Assembly (NCBI GenBank): GCA_944386015.1
Contig: CALWZK010000006.1
Location: 1 to 58,448 of the forward strand
DNA length: 58,448 nucleotides
Origin: an uncultured Faecalibacterium sp.
GTDB taxonomy: Bacteria; Bacillota; Clostridia; Oscillospirales; Ruminococcaceae
Reading direction: 5' to 3'
Shown here: positions 8,648 through 17,016 of the stretch, in pieces
Numbering within the stretch: the first letter of the stretch is position 1
Layout: every line of letters starts with the position of its first letter
Made by a program: the position numbers and the translations under genes
The notes under the pieces: model-generated
Database searches by the model: none
The model's input: only the letters and a program-made list of their open reading frames with translations
Told to the model about the DNA's origin: nothing

Positions 8648-8675
8648 AGTATACACGAAATATGGCTGCTTGCAA
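8648..8675 (-). promoter_or_regulatory. Promoter of the minus-strand glycosyltransferase
   Basis: On the minus strand TTGCAA (8670-8675) and TATACT (8648-8653) are separated by 16 bp. Transcription would begin near 8641, giving a leader of about 55 bases to the chosen start at 8586. Confidence 0.6.
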
Positions 8676-8807
8676 GTTCTTTTAAAGTCTGTATCTGTAT
8701 ATGGATAAAAACATAAGGAAGAGATCGCCGGGCCGGGGTGGCATCCCGGCCGGCGGCCATGCACAACCGGTCTGCAAAATAAAAACATGGCATATTCCCT
8801 GGATAAC

Positions 8808-8836
8808 TTGTGGTCATCACCGGCGTATGATATAAT
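8808..8836 (+). promoter_or_regulatory. Strong sigma-A-type promoter
   Basis: TTGTGG (8808-8813), a 17 bp spacer and perfect TATAAT (8831-8836) drive the nucleotidyltransferase gene after a leader of about 255 bases. The stretch 8626-9098 otherwise holds the divergent promoter at 8648-8675 and a GC-rich imperfect hairpin around 8723-8755, and no convincing gene. Confidence 0.75.
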
Positions 8837-9098
8837 AAAACGACCAATCAATGTGGTTTTGATGCGCTGCAAAAAAGGTTCGGAGCCTTTCCCCGGCCTC
8901 TTGCCAGGATCAGACAAGCTGGGCGAAGGTGCGGGATCTTTTCAGGCATTGTGAAGGGAACCGCTTTTTGTTGCGTGATCCAAAAGGCAGGAATATGGAG
9001 AGGCCCGGATGGAATCAGGACGGGACATTGGAAGACCGCTGCAAATATGCCATTTGCTGCGGAAAATGGCTCTCATCGGGAATGGAAGGAGTACTTGG

Positions 9099-10319
9099 TT
9101 GAAAAAGAAAAAGCAAGCCCTGGAAAAAGAAAAGTGGATTGCGGCTGCCTGGGATATGCTGTATTTGGCTCAGTGCGGTATTAATTCCATGGTGCCGGAC
9201 CCGGCGCGTGTTGCGAAGATGGACCTGGAAAAGGTTTATGCCAGAAGCAAAAGCCAAAGTCTTGAAGCTCTGACCTGCATGGCGATGGAAAGCCTGATGA
9301 AATCCGATCCTGAGATCCGGATCCCGGATGAAAACCATGTGCTTTCACGATGGAAAGAGGAAAAAAATAAGGCCATTGCAAAAAACCTGATGATGGATTC
9401 TATGCGGGAGCAGCTGTTTGCCTTTTTGGAGGAGCGGGGGATTTGGCACGTGGCTTTAAAGGGAGTTGTCTTGTCTCAAATGTATCCTAAATATGGGATG
9501 CGGCAGATGGCGGACAACGACATCCTGTTTGATCCTTCCTTTCGCCAGGAAGTACATGACTGGTTTGTAGAGCAGGGATTTGAGGTGGAAAACTTTCAAA
9601 AAAGCAATCATGATGAATATCACAAGAAGCCAATTTACAATTTTGAAATGCATGTGAGTTTGTTTCAGAAAGGCGGGCAGTCGCAGCTTGCAGAGTATTA
9701 CGGCAACATTAAAAACAGGCTGTTTCAGAAAGAGGGAAAATCCTATGAATACTGTATGACGGATGAGGATTTCTATCTGTATCTTGTTGCACACGGGTAT
9801 AAACATTACAATACCCTGGGCACAGGGCTTCGTTTTTTGCTTGACCTCTATATTTGCAATCAGAAAAAGCGCGGCATGAATCGCAGTTATCTGGATCAGG
9901 AACTGAACCGGATGGGGCTTCTCACATTCGAGCATGAAATGGATCATCTGGCACAAAAAGTATTTAATCCACAGTCTGCTGCCGTACTGTTTGACAAGCT
10001 TTCCGGGGAAGAACTGGCTGTGTTGGAAGAACTGATTTCCAGTTCCGCATACGTAAACGTGCGAAAATTATGGAAGGGCAGAATTCAAAGAAATCAGCCG
10101 CCTCAAAATGAAATTTCTGCCGGTATGAAGATCCGATATCTGATGCGGCGGCTTTTCCCGGACAAAGCTTATATGGAAGCCTGGTGCGAAGAGTATGAAC
10201 CGTTTCTGTTTCGGCACCGGTGGCTGATGCCGGCAGCGCCCATCTGGAGAATTGCAAAGAGAGGCATTCAAAAAAGAAAACAGGTCAAGGAAGAACTGGA
10301 TGCAGTCAGAAAAATATGA
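9099..10319 (+). CDS. Nucleotidyltransferase family protein (PF14907-like)
   Basis: The product belongs to the nucleotidyltransferase family seen in polysaccharide and peptide-modification clusters. About 406 residues follow a TTG start at 9099. That start is chosen because GGAAGGAG (9084-9091) lies 7 bp before it; an ATG at 9009 is in frame but has no ribosome site. The family core is FLEERGIWHVALKGVVLSQ followed by MRQMADNDILFDPSF, where the acidic D-N-D carries the metal, and then PIYNFEMHVSLFQ and the YLYLVAHGYKHYNTLGTGLRFLLDL helix. Transfer of a nucleotidyl group is inferred from family; the acceptor is unknown. It has its own promoter and terminator just upstream of the first priming sugar transferase. 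Confidence 0.8.
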   Translation: MKKKKQALEKEKWIAAAWDMLYLAQCGINSMVPDPARVAKMDLEKVYARSKSQSLEALTCMAMESLMKSDPEIRIPDENHVLSRWKEEKNKAIAKNLMMDSMREQLFAFLEERGIWHVALKGVVLSQMYPKYGMRQMADNDILFDPSFRQEVHDWFVEQGFEVENFQKSNHDEYHKKPIYNFEMHVSLFQKGGQSQLAEYYGNIKNRLFQKEGKSYEYCMTDEDFYLYLVAHGYKHYNTLGTGLRFLLDLYICNQKKRGMNRSYLDQELNRMGLLTFEHEMDHLAQKVFNPQSAAVLFDKLSGEELAVLEELISSSAYVNVRKLWKGRIQRNQPPQNEISAGMKIRYLMRRLFPDKAYMEAWCEEYEPFLFRHRWLMPAAPIWRIAKRGIQKRKQVKEELDAVRKI

Positions 10320-10356
10320 CGGCTGTTATGTAAAAGGCGGAAAAGCGTCAAATAAA

Positions 10357-10408
10357 GCCGGCAGACACAAGCAGTTTTGAGAGAAGCTGCGGCGGCCTGC
10401 CGGTTTTT
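10357..10408 (+). terminator. Intrinsic terminator after the nucleotidyltransferase
   Basis: Arms CCGGCAG (10358-10364) and CTGCCGG (10397-10403) enclose a further short helix and are followed by TTTTT. It ends the upstream transcript before the sugar transferase promoter at 10460. Confidence 0.75.
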
Positions 10409-10459
10409 GCAATCAGGAGCATGACAGGCCCAAAAACAGATTGCAAATAGTTTCGTCTA

Positions 10460-10488
10460 TTGCACTCCTGCCTGGTTCATGTTACAAT
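10460..10488 (+). promoter_or_regulatory. Promoter of the first priming sugar transferase
   Basis: TTGCAC (10460-10465), a 17 bp spacer and TACAAT (10483-10488). The resulting leader is about 340 bases long before the GTG at 10835. It contains a terminator-like hairpin near 10751-10796 (GCTGCTTTCCG pairing with CGGAAGAGCGGC, then TTTTTG), so expression may depend on read-through. Confidence 0.7.
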
Positions 10489-10834
10489 ATAAAAAATAGC
10501 AAATTACATGAAAATGACCGCGTTTTTGAATGAAAATATGACCAGAAAAACAAAATGGGCTGAACGATAGACCTTTTGCACAACAGAAAAATCCTGCATG
10601 GACCGATAGCAAAGCAGCTGACTCATGGCCGGCTGCATGGCGTGCACAGGGCAGGATGATACGTTTGCGGCGTATGATTGACGGTTCACTCTTGAAAAGG
10701 GGAGCCGGCCCACAGGCTTCTGCCTGTAAAGGCAGAAAAAAGAAACAGAGGGCTGCTTTCCGGCATAAAACGGTGCGGAAGAGCGGCTTTTTGTTTTGCA
10801 TCATTGGGTGTAACGGAAGAATAAGGGGAACTTT

Positions 10835-11575
10835 GTGGAGCTGGTTGTTATGCGGACAGATTTCAATAAGGAACCGGACAGATCCAGTTCCGGTTTGGCG
10901 CCTTTGGCGCAATCCAATCAACCCCAAAAAGAATATTGGCTGAATCGTGAAAAGCTGTCAGAGGAAAAGCGGGTGTATCAGGCGATGCGGCGGGTACAGG
11001 ATGTGTTTTTTTCTCTGCTGGCTTTGGTTGTGCTGGCCATCCCCATGCTGATTGTGGCCCTGGTGATCTGGATTGACAGCCCGGGAGCCAGTCCTGTTTT
11101 CTCACAGGAACGGGTGGGCCGGGATGGAAAACGGTTCAAGCTGTACAAGTTCCGTTCCATGGTGCCGAATGCAGAGGAAAAGCTGGAGGAATTTTTGGAG
11201 CAAAACGAAATGGACGGGCCGGTTTTCAAAATCAAAGCGGACCCACGGATTACCCGGGTGGGGCGGTTGATCCGCAAAACCAGCATCGACGAGCTGCCGC
11301 AGCTGGTCAATATTTTAAAGGGCGATATGAGCATTGTGGGGCCGCGGCCTCCGCTGCCGCGGGAGTTTGAGCAGTACACCGAGTATCAAAAGCAGCGACT
11401 CTACATCAAGCCGGGCCTGACCTGCTACTGGCAGGTTCAGCCCAACCGGAACGAGCTGACCTTTGATGAGTGGGTGAATCTGGACCTCCGATACATACAG
11501 GAACGCAATTTCTGGCTGGACTGGAAGCTGATTGTTCTGACCATTGTTGCGATCTTCAACATGTATGGGGAGTGA
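10835..11575 (+). CDS. Priming sugar transferase (undecaprenyl-phosphate phosphoglycosyl transferase), copy 1
   Basis: The 246-residue product is a monotopic bacterial sugar transferase that loads the first sugar-phosphate onto undecaprenyl phosphate. A membrane re-entrant helix at about 55-75 ([20 protein letters not shown]) precedes the catalytic domain: SPVFSQERVGRDGKRFKLYKFRSMV, then [37 protein letters not shown] with the catalytic Asp-Glu pair, and [31 protein letters not shown] 10835 is taken as the start because AAGGGG lies 6 bp upstream. Functional paralogues lie at 16280 and 44904, with a decayed one at 29388. It stands alone between its leader and the promoter of the CpsB gene. The sugar is probably a hexose or N-acetylated hexose. 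Confidence 0.92.
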   Translation: MELVVMRTDFNKEPDRSSSGLAPLAQSNQPQKEYWLNREKLSEEKRVYQAMRRVQDVFFSLLALVVLAIPMLIVALVIWIDSPGASPVFSQERVGRDGKRFKLYKFRSMVPNAEEKLEEFLEQNEMDGPVFKIKADPRITRVGRLIRKTSIDELPQLVNILKGDMSIVGPRPPLPREFEQYTEYQKQRLYIKPGLTCYWQVQPNRNELTFDEWVNLDLRYIQERNFWLDWKLIVLTIVAIFNMYGE

Positions 11576-11829
11576 AAGGCCGATCATCCAAACCCTGCAT
11601 GTCACGGTCCTGCTGCCTTACAGGCTGGGGGAACTTTGCCGGGTTTGCCGGGCTCCATTGCATGATAGGAGAGAAATTCGGCATGAGATACGACGGTTTT
11701 GCATATTTCTGCATAAAATATATGGTTTATGACGCCGATCTCCCGATGGGCGGAGAAACAACATGGATTGTTTGATATGAAATTTGCTGTACAATCGCAA
11801 TAATTTGGACGGAGCTGGATGGATACAAC

Positions 11830-11858
11830 TTGAAAACATTGGAAAATCATGGTACAAT
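11830..11858 (+). promoter_or_regulatory. Promoter of the cluster A regulatory module
   Basis: TTGAAA (11830-11835), 17 bp, TACAAT (11853-11858), about 115 bp before the CpsB gene. The element resembles the promoter at 29240-29268 in front of the decayed sugar transferase. The stretch 11576-11973 shows nothing else I can support. Confidence 0.75.
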
Positions 11859-11973
11859 GCTTATGCATTTGCATGGGAATATGCGGAAGCTCTTGTAAGT
11901 AAGAAAACGCCTTCCAGTTTTTGGAAAATGCGGTATTGCGGAATTTGTCCGGCAGAAAGGACCGATCGTCTGA

Positions 11974-12708
11974 ATGCAGACCCGACCGATGATAGATCTA
12001 CATTGCCATATTCTGCCGGGTATGGACGATGGAAGCCCGGATGTGGAAACCTCCCTTGCCATGCTGCGCCGGCAGGCAGAGCAGGGAATCGGCGCGGTCT
12101 GCGTGACACCCCATTATTACGCCGACCAAAATTCGATCTCGACCTTCTGTGAGCGACGGGCCACAGCCCTGGAAAAGCTGCGGGCCGCCCTGCCGGATGG
12201 CAATCTGCCTGAGATGATCCCGGCGGCCGAGGTGGCCTTTTTCTCAGGGATCAGCGAGCGGGGCGGCCTGGAGCGGCTGTGCATCCGGGATACCAAAACC
12301 TTGATGCTGGAGATGCCCTTCACCGAGTGGAATGACTTCCAGATCGAGGAAGTTTCTGCATTGGTGCTGGACCGTGGGCTTCATGTGGTGCTGGTGCACC
12401 CGGAGCGGTTTTGCGGCAGCAAGAACAACGTCTGGAGACTGAAAGAACTGGCAGAACTTCCGGTTGCTTTTCAGGTGAATGCCGGAACGCTGATCCGCTG
12501 GCGCACCCGTAAGCTGGGATTGAAGCTGCTGCAGGAAACCCAATACCCGCTGCTGGGCAGCGACTGCCACAACCTTACCACTCGCCCGCCCAACCTGGCA
12601 GAAGGCAGAGGAGTTGTGGCCCGGAAACTGGGAGAAGCATTTCTGATGAAGATGGACCAGAGTGCCGCCGGGCTGATTGGGCCGGCAGCAGAAAAGGTGG
12701 TTCCATGA
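11974..12708 (+). CDS. CpsB/CapC-type PHP tyrosine-protein phosphatase, cluster A
   Basis: The 244-residue product is a polymerase-and-histidinol-phosphatase domain metallo-phosphatase that removes phosphate from the CpsD tyrosine kinase. Metal-binding motifs are visible: MIDLHCHILPGMDDG at the N-terminus, VCVTPHYY, PAAEVAFF, LVHPERF and the late GSDCHNLTTR, together giving the His/Asp/Glu ligands of the trinuclear site. Length is normal (about 240-255). The annotated ATG has GAAAGGA 13 bp upstream; an alternative ATG at 11989 starts exactly at MIDLHCH, as in the cluster B paralogue at 37858. The stop overlaps the LCP start by 4 bp, so phosphatase, LCP, CpsC and CpsD are one operon. Confidence 0.92.
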   Translation: MQTRPMIDLHCHILPGMDDGSPDVETSLAMLRRQAEQGIGAVCVTPHYYADQNSISTFCERRATALEKLRAALPDGNLPEMIPAAEVAFFSGISERGGLERLCIRDTKTLMLEMPFTEWNDFQIEEVSALVLDRGLHVVLVHPERFCGSKNNVWRLKELAELPVAFQVNAGTLIRWRTRKLGLKLLQETQYPLLGSDCHNLTTRPPNLAEGRGVVARKLGEAFLMKMDQSAAGLIGPAAEKVVP

Positions 12709-13724
12709 GCCGATACGGAAGAAGGAAAATCAGCCGGCGGGACCTGTTGAAGGCAGTCGGCGTGGTGGTTCTGGCGGGTGCCGCATTGGGCGGCGGGGCC
12801 TATGCTCTGGGCCGCTGGGAAGACAGTCAGGAGCAGGTGGAGGCCGCTGACAGCTACACGACCAGCGACCACCGGACCCAGGCAGAGTTAAAGGAGATCA
12901 CCTGGCGGGGCAAAACCTACCGCCAGCGGCCCAGGATCAAGAGCTACCTGTTCCTGGGCATCGACGAGATGGGGCCGGCGGTGGGCACCCAGAGTTATAT
13001 CGCCGGGGGCCAGGCGGATACACAGATGCTGCTGGTGCTGGACGACGAAGCAGAGACCTGGCAGATTCTCCAAATCAACCGGGACAGCATGGTGGAAGTG
13101 CCGGTCATCAGCATGATGGGCACCGTGCCCTATACCATCCGCCAGCAGATTGCCCTGGCCCATGCCTATGGCAATGGCCGGGAGCAGAGCTGCGAAAACA
13201 ACGTGAAAGCCGTTTCGATGATGCTGGATGACCAGCCCATCGACGGCTACTTCTCTCTGAACATGGGGGGCGTCGGGATCCTGGTGGACCTGGTGGGCGG
13301 GGTTACCCTGACGGTCACCTCGGACTTCTCCGCTGTGGACCCTTCCCTGGTGGAGGGGGAGACCATCACGCTGGATGGGGAGCAGGCCTTTGAGTATGTC
13401 CGCACCCGTAAGGACGTGGACGACCAGACCAACCTGGCCCGGATGGGCCGCCAGCGGCAGTTCCTGAAAGCCTTCGGGGACAAAGTCAAAGATAGGTCCC
13501 CTGACTTTGCGGTGACTGCCTATGATGCCCTGTCGGACTATGTGATCACCGACATTGCCAGCGGCACGGCGGCAGATATTGCAGACCGGCTGAAATCCTA
13601 TCGGGAACTGCCCCTGCTGACCATCGACGGCGAGAATACGGTAGAGGATGGCTACTGGGCCTACTATCTGGACGAAGACAGCCTGCAGCAGACTGTTCTT
13701 CAGCTGTTTTACGAGGAAATTTGA
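12705..13724 (+). CDS. LCP (LytR-CpsA-Psr) family cell-wall ligase, cluster A
   Basis: The 339-residue product is an LCP phosphotransferase, which attaches undecaprenyl-linked glycopolymer to peptidoglycan outside the cell. One N-terminal membrane segment (residues about 16-38) anchors the domain. Conserved LCP features are FLGIDEMG, ADTQMLLVLD, LQINRDSMV with the first key Arg, NMGGVGILVDLVGGVTLTV, and VRTRKDVDDQTNLARMGRQRQFLKAF with the Arg/Asp/Arg pyrophosphate-binding set. The N-terminus has an unusual ISRRDLLKA motif just before the hydrophobic segment, matching a twin-arginine signal; the cluster B paralogue has ISRRDFFRA. It overlaps CpsB by 4 bp and lies 17 bp before cpsC. Confidence 0.9.
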   Translation: MSRYGRRKISRRDLLKAVGVVVLAGAALGGGAYALGRWEDSQEQVEAADSYTTSDHRTQAELKEITWRGKTYRQRPRIKSYLFLGIDEMGPAVGTQSYIAGGQADTQMLLVLDDEAETWQILQINRDSMVEVPVISMMGTVPYTIRQQIALAHAYGNGREQSCENNVKAVSMMLDDQPIDGYFSLNMGGVGILVDLVGGVTLTVTSDFSAVDPSLVEGETITLDGEQAFEYVRTRKDVDDQTNLARMGRQRQFLKAFGDKVKDRSPDFAVTAYDALSDYVITDIASGTAADIADRLKSYRELPLLTIDGENTVEDGYWAYYLDEDSLQQTVLQLFYEEI

Positions 13725-13741
13725 ACCAGGAAAGGAGAGCT

Positions 13742-14542
13742 ATGGAAAACCAGCCTTTCAACCGGCCCACAGCACAGGTTGTGCGGCGGCAGGACGACGA
13801 TGATGCCATCGACCTTGTGGAGTTGTTTTATCTGTTGTGGGGGCACGCCTGGCAGATTTTGCTCTGCCTGATCCTGGGGGCGGCCATTGCCTTTGGGGTG
13901 ACGCGGTTCCTGATGACCCCCAAGTATGAGGCAACCTCCAGCATTTATATTGTTTCGGCCTCCAACAACTCGGTGGTCAACCTGACCGACCTGCAGATCG
14001 GCGCCCAGCTGACCGCAGACTACCAGGAGCTTCTGCTGAGCCGGCCCCTGCTGGAGGACGTGATCGCCAACCTGGAACTGAAAGAGGATGAGGGAAAAAA
14101 GGCGATGCCGGTGGAGGCGCTGCGGGATATGATCGAGGTGACCAATACCCCCGACACCCGAATTTTGAAAATCAAGGTGACCAGCCCGGATCCCCAGAAG
14201 TCGGCAGACATCGCCAACGAACTGGTGGCCCAGGCCTGCATCTACCTGCCTGAAATTATGGAGACCGATGAGCCCAATCTGGTGGAAGAGGCCATCCCGC
14301 CCACTTCCAAGTCCAGCCCCAGCTATTCTAAAAACATCCTGCTGGGCGGGATCATTGGTGCGGCGATCTGCTGCAGCATCCTGACCGCCCGGTATCTGAT
14401 GAACGACACCTTTATGACGCCGGACGATGTGGAGCGGTATCTGGGCATCCAGCCTCTGGCCGTCATCCCGGAAGGGGACCTGGGAGATTTTAACCAGGAT
14501 CAGAAAAAACGCGGCCTGCGGAAGGGAAGGGAAGCAACATGA
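13742..14542 (+). CDS. CpsC/Wzz-type chain-length and kinase activator protein, cluster A
   Basis: The 266-residue product is a polysaccharide co-polymerase of the Wzz/CpsC type. Transmembrane helix 1 (about 38-60, LLCLILGAAIAFGVTRFL) and helix 2 (about 200-220, ILLGGIIGAAICCSILTARYL) flank an extracytoplasmic loop. The loop carries the family strand YEATSSIYIVSASNNSVVNL and the pre-helix-2 proline-rich PPTSKSSPSY. The cytoplasmic tail would activate the tyrosine kinase CpsD. ATG 13742 is chosen for the AGGAAAGGAG site 5 bp upstream; a TTG at 13721 is in frame but unsupported. It overlaps the cpsD start by 4 bp. Confidence 0.92.
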   Translation: MENQPFNRPTAQVVRRQDDDDAIDLVELFYLLWGHAWQILLCLILGAAIAFGVTRFLMTPKYEATSSIYIVSASNNSVVNLTDLQIGAQLTADYQELLLSRPLLEDVIANLELKEDEGKKAMPVEALRDMIEVTNTPDTRILKIKVTSPDPQKSADIANELVAQACIYLPEIMETDEPNLVEEAIPPTSKSSPSYSKNILLGGIIGAAICCSILTARYLMNDTFMTPDDVERYLGIQPLAVIPEGDLGDFNQDQKKRGLRKGREAT

Positions 14543-15315
14543 AAGAACTGGAAATCAAAAAGCTGCCCCAGCTCCCTTTTGACATGACCGAGGCGCTCAA
14601 CCAGCTGCGGATCAATCTGGGCTTCTGTGGGGATCAGATCAAAACCATCATGGTGACCAGCAGCGTGCCCAATGAGGGCAAGAGCTTCATCACCATGCAG
14701 CTGTGGAAGATGATGGCGCGGGTTGGGGCCAGGGCCCTGCTGCTGGACTGCGACTTCCGCAATTCTGAAATGCGCCGCAAGTATGGCATCAGCAGCGTCA
14801 ACAACGAAAAACTGGTGGGGGCTGCCCATTGCCTGGCAGGGCTGGCGAATATCGAAGATGTCATTTACAAGACCAATATCCCCAATGGCTATATGATCCC
14901 GGTGACCGGGTCTGTTGCCAACCCCAATATCCTGCTGGAAAACCCCAACTTTTCCAGGATGCTGGAATACTGCAAGAAACAGTTCGATTATGTCCTGGTG
15001 GACACCCCGCCGCTGGGCAGCGTGGCGGATGCCCTGAATATGACCCATCACTGCGACGGCAGCATCCTGGTGGTCCGCAGCGGCAAGACGCGCCGGAAGG
15101 TGGTGGAACATTCGGTCCAGATGCTGAACCGGGCCGAAAGTCCGCTGCTGGGGGTTGTGCTGAACCGGGCTGACATCAAGGGCCGCTCCAACCCCTACTA
15201 CCACAGATACTATCACTCCGGCTATGGGTATAAGAGCGGCTATCCCTATGGCTATCGACGCAGCAGGGAAAACGATGGCCCCAGTCATTCCCGCGACAAA
15301 AAGAACGATGAATAA
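14539..15315 (+). CDS. CpsD-type bacterial tyrosine kinase, cluster A
   Basis: The 258-residue product is a BY-kinase of the CpsD/CapB type. It shows Walker A (SSVPNEGKSFITMQLW), Walker A' (ALLLDCDFRNSEMRRKY), Walker B (YVLVDTPPLGSVAD) and a C-terminal tyrosine cluster (NPYYHRYYHSGYGYKSGY), which is autophosphorylated in family members. With CpsC it controls chain length and export, and CpsB removes the phosphates. The Tyr cluster ends 15 codons before the stop. The gene overlaps cpsC by 4 bp and is followed 22 bp later by the unknown secreted protein. Confidence 0.94.
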   Translation: MKELEIKKLPQLPFDMTEALNQLRINLGFCGDQIKTIMVTSSVPNEGKSFITMQLWKMMARVGARALLLDCDFRNSEMRRKYGISSVNNEKLVGAAHCLAGLANIEDVIYKTNIPNGYMIPVTGSVANPNILLENPNFSRMLEYCKKQFDYVLVDTPPLGSVADALNMTHHCDGSILVVRSGKTRRKVVEHSVQMLNRAESPLLGVVLNRADIKGRSNPYYHRYYHSGYGYKSGYPYGYRRSRENDGPSHSRDKKNDE

Positions 15316-15337
15316 AGAAAACACAGAGGTACGTGAG

Positions 15338-16054
15338 ATGAAAAAGAAATTGGCAGTCGGCATCACCTGCATTGCGCTGGTCTGCGCCATGGCGGCCGCA
15401 GCAGGCGGCCAGACCCTGGCAGCGGAGTGGCGCCCCAGCCGCACCCAGAGTGAAGTAGGCGTTTCCGAGAGCACCACTACCACCACTACTGGTACTACCA
15501 TTGCGGTGACCACGCCCACTGGCTCCCAGGTTCAGGATGCTTCTGCCGCCGTGATCCAGGTGACCCCGGTTTCCGAAACTCTGGCAGCCAACGCCGCTGT
15601 GGATGCAGCCAACCCTGGTGCCACTGGCGCACAGCTGGCAGCGGCTCCCACCGACAGCGGTCTGTCCTATGCAGCCAACGGTCAGCTGAATAACCTGTAC
15701 AACCAGGTGACCGCTGCTACTTCTACTGAGCAGCTGCTGGCTGACACTGCTCCTGCGGCAGCGTCTCAGTTCCAGGCTGCCGTGGGGGAGAGCGCTGATG
15801 CCTATACCCCGATTGCACTGTATGATGTGGCTGCCTCTCCCAGCGCTGAGACCGCAATTGCCCAGAGCGGCAGTGTGCAGGTGGCAATTTCTGTGCCCGG
15901 CGTGGCCAATGGCACCCAGCTGGTTGCTGTCTGCTGGGACCGCAACGGCAACTCCTATCTGGTGCCGGTGCGTGTGGTGAACGGCGTCGTTTATCTGACC
16001 GTGCGCTCCTCTGGTCCTGTTATGATTATGGCTCGTTCTCAGGTGCAGGGCTAA
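15338..16054 (+). CDS. Secreted protein of unknown family (EWRPSRTQSEVG type), cluster A
   Basis: This 238-residue protein is not one I recognise. It has a clear signal peptide (MKKKLAVGITCIALVCAMAA, cleavage near residue 28) and a mature N-terminus AEWRPSRTQSEVG. A Thr-rich stretch, an Ala-rich helical middle (about 85-160) and a C-terminal strand-rich region (VQVAISVPGVANG, then LVAVCWDRNGN, then VYLTVRSSGPVMIMA) follow; the last resembles small beta-sandwich domains of Firmicutes surface proteins. There is no LPXTG or membrane anchor. The start is set at 15338 by AGAGGTACGTGAG, nearly identical to the site of its paralogue at 44049. It is the last gene of the CpsB-LCP-CpsC-CpsD operon before a terminator, suggesting an extracellular role in glycan assembly or attachment. 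Confidence 0.8.
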   Translation: MKKKLAVGITCIALVCAMAAAAGGQTLAAEWRPSRTQSEVGVSESTTTTTTGTTIAVTTPTGSQVQDASAAVIQVTPVSETLAANAAVDAANPGATGAQLAAAPTDSGLSYAANGQLNNLYNQVTAATSTEQLLADTAPAAASQFQAAVGESADAYTPIALYDVAASPSAETAIAQSGSVQVAISVPGVANGTQLVAVCWDRNGNSYLVPVRVVNGVVYLTVRSSGPVMIMARSQVQG

Positions 16055-16121
16055 TTTAAGTAGGATAAAAACAGCTGTTTCAGATGATGGCAGCCAGTTC
16101 TGAAATAGCTGCGAAACGCAT

Positions 16122-16175
16122 AAAAGGCTGCTTTCCCAACGCAAAGAAGCGTGTAAATGGAGCAGCCTTTTTATT
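16122..16175 (+). terminator. Terminator ending the cluster A regulatory module
   Basis: Arms AAAAGGCTGCT (16122-16132) and AGCAGCCTTTT (16161-16171) form an 11 bp stem followed by a T-rich tail. It lies between the secreted-protein gene and the next sugar transferase; cluster B has a terminator at the same relative place. Confidence 0.85.
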
Positions 16176-16279
16176 TTGTGCTTTTTTTAACAAATTGCGG
16201 TTTTTTTGGATGAATTTGAGGGGTATAGATGCAATCGATCGAAACAAAGATACAAACAGAAACAGAGGAGAATAAGAGT

Positions 16280-16975
16280 ATGGAAGCGGCTGCTGTCAAA
16301 ATCTTGCCAGGCAAAGAAAAAGTAAGGCAAGAGATTTGGCTGGATCGGAAACAGGTGCTGGAATCCAGGCGTCTTTACTGGGTGATCCGAAGAGGGCAGG
16401 ATATTGTGTTTTCGCTGCTGGCACTGGTCGTCCTGGCCATTCCCATGCTGATTGTAGCCCTTGCCATCTGGATTGACAGCCCGGGGGCCAGCCCGGTTTT
16501 CTCCCAGGACCGGGTGGGGCGGGACGGAAAAGTGTTCAAATGCTATAAGTTCCGTTCCATGGTCCCCGATGCAGAAAGCAAGCTGCAGGAAGTTTTGCTT
16601 CAAAATGAAATGGACGGGCCTGTTTTTAAAATGAAAGATGACCCCCGGGTGACCCGGGTGGGCCGCTTCCTCCGCAAAACCAGCATCGACGAGCTGCCGC
16701 AGCTGGTCAATATTTTAAAGGGCGATATGAGCATTGTGGGGCCGCGGCCGGCGCTGCCCCGGGAAGTGGCAGAGTATACCGATTATGAGAAACAGCGGCT
16801 TTATGTGACGCCGGGGCTCACCTGTTACTGGCAGATTCAGCCCAACCGCAACGAGCTGACCTTTGATGAATGGATGGACCTGGATCTCAAGTACATACAG
16901 GACTGCAGCTTTTGGCTGGACTGGAAATTGATAGCCCTGACCGTCGTGGCTGTGTTCAGAATGTATGGGGCGTAA
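16280..16975 (+). CDS. Priming sugar transferase, copy 2 (cluster A)
   Basis: A phosphoglycosyl transferase of about 231 residues, closely related to copies 1 and 3. It has the membrane segment [20 protein letters not shown], then [45 protein letters not shown] and the [20 protein letters not shown]-terminal segment. The first step of the lipid-linked repeat unit is its role. ATG 16280 is favoured by AGAGGAG 9 bp upstream; the in-frame ATG at 16229 also has a GAGGGG and cannot be excluded. Upstream is the module terminator, so expression depends on read-through or on a weak promoter around 16180-16226. The glycosyltransferase gene follows after 41 bp. Confidence 0.93.
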   Translation: MEAAAVKILPGKEKVRQEIWLDRKQVLESRRLYWVIRRGQDIVFSLLALVVLAIPMLIVALAIWIDSPGASPVFSQDRVGRDGKVFKCYKFRSMVPDAESKLQEVLLQNEMDGPVFKMKDDPRVTRVGRFLRKTSIDELPQLVNILKGDMSIVGPRPALPREVAEYTDYEKQRLYVTPGLTCYWQIQPNRNELTFDEWMDLDLKYIQDCSFWLDWKLIALTVVAVFRMYGA

Positions 16976-17016
16976 AGCGTTGACAAACATCTATCTTACG
17001 TAAATAATAGAGACAA

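Noticed and set aside
8636-8917. 93-codon minus-strand frame upstream of the lone glycosyltransferase
   Set aside because: It overlaps two good promoters and has no family or ribosome site.
10457-10927. 156-codon minus-strand frame in the sugar transferase leader
   Set aside because: No ribosome site or family; it covers a promoter and a leader hairpin.
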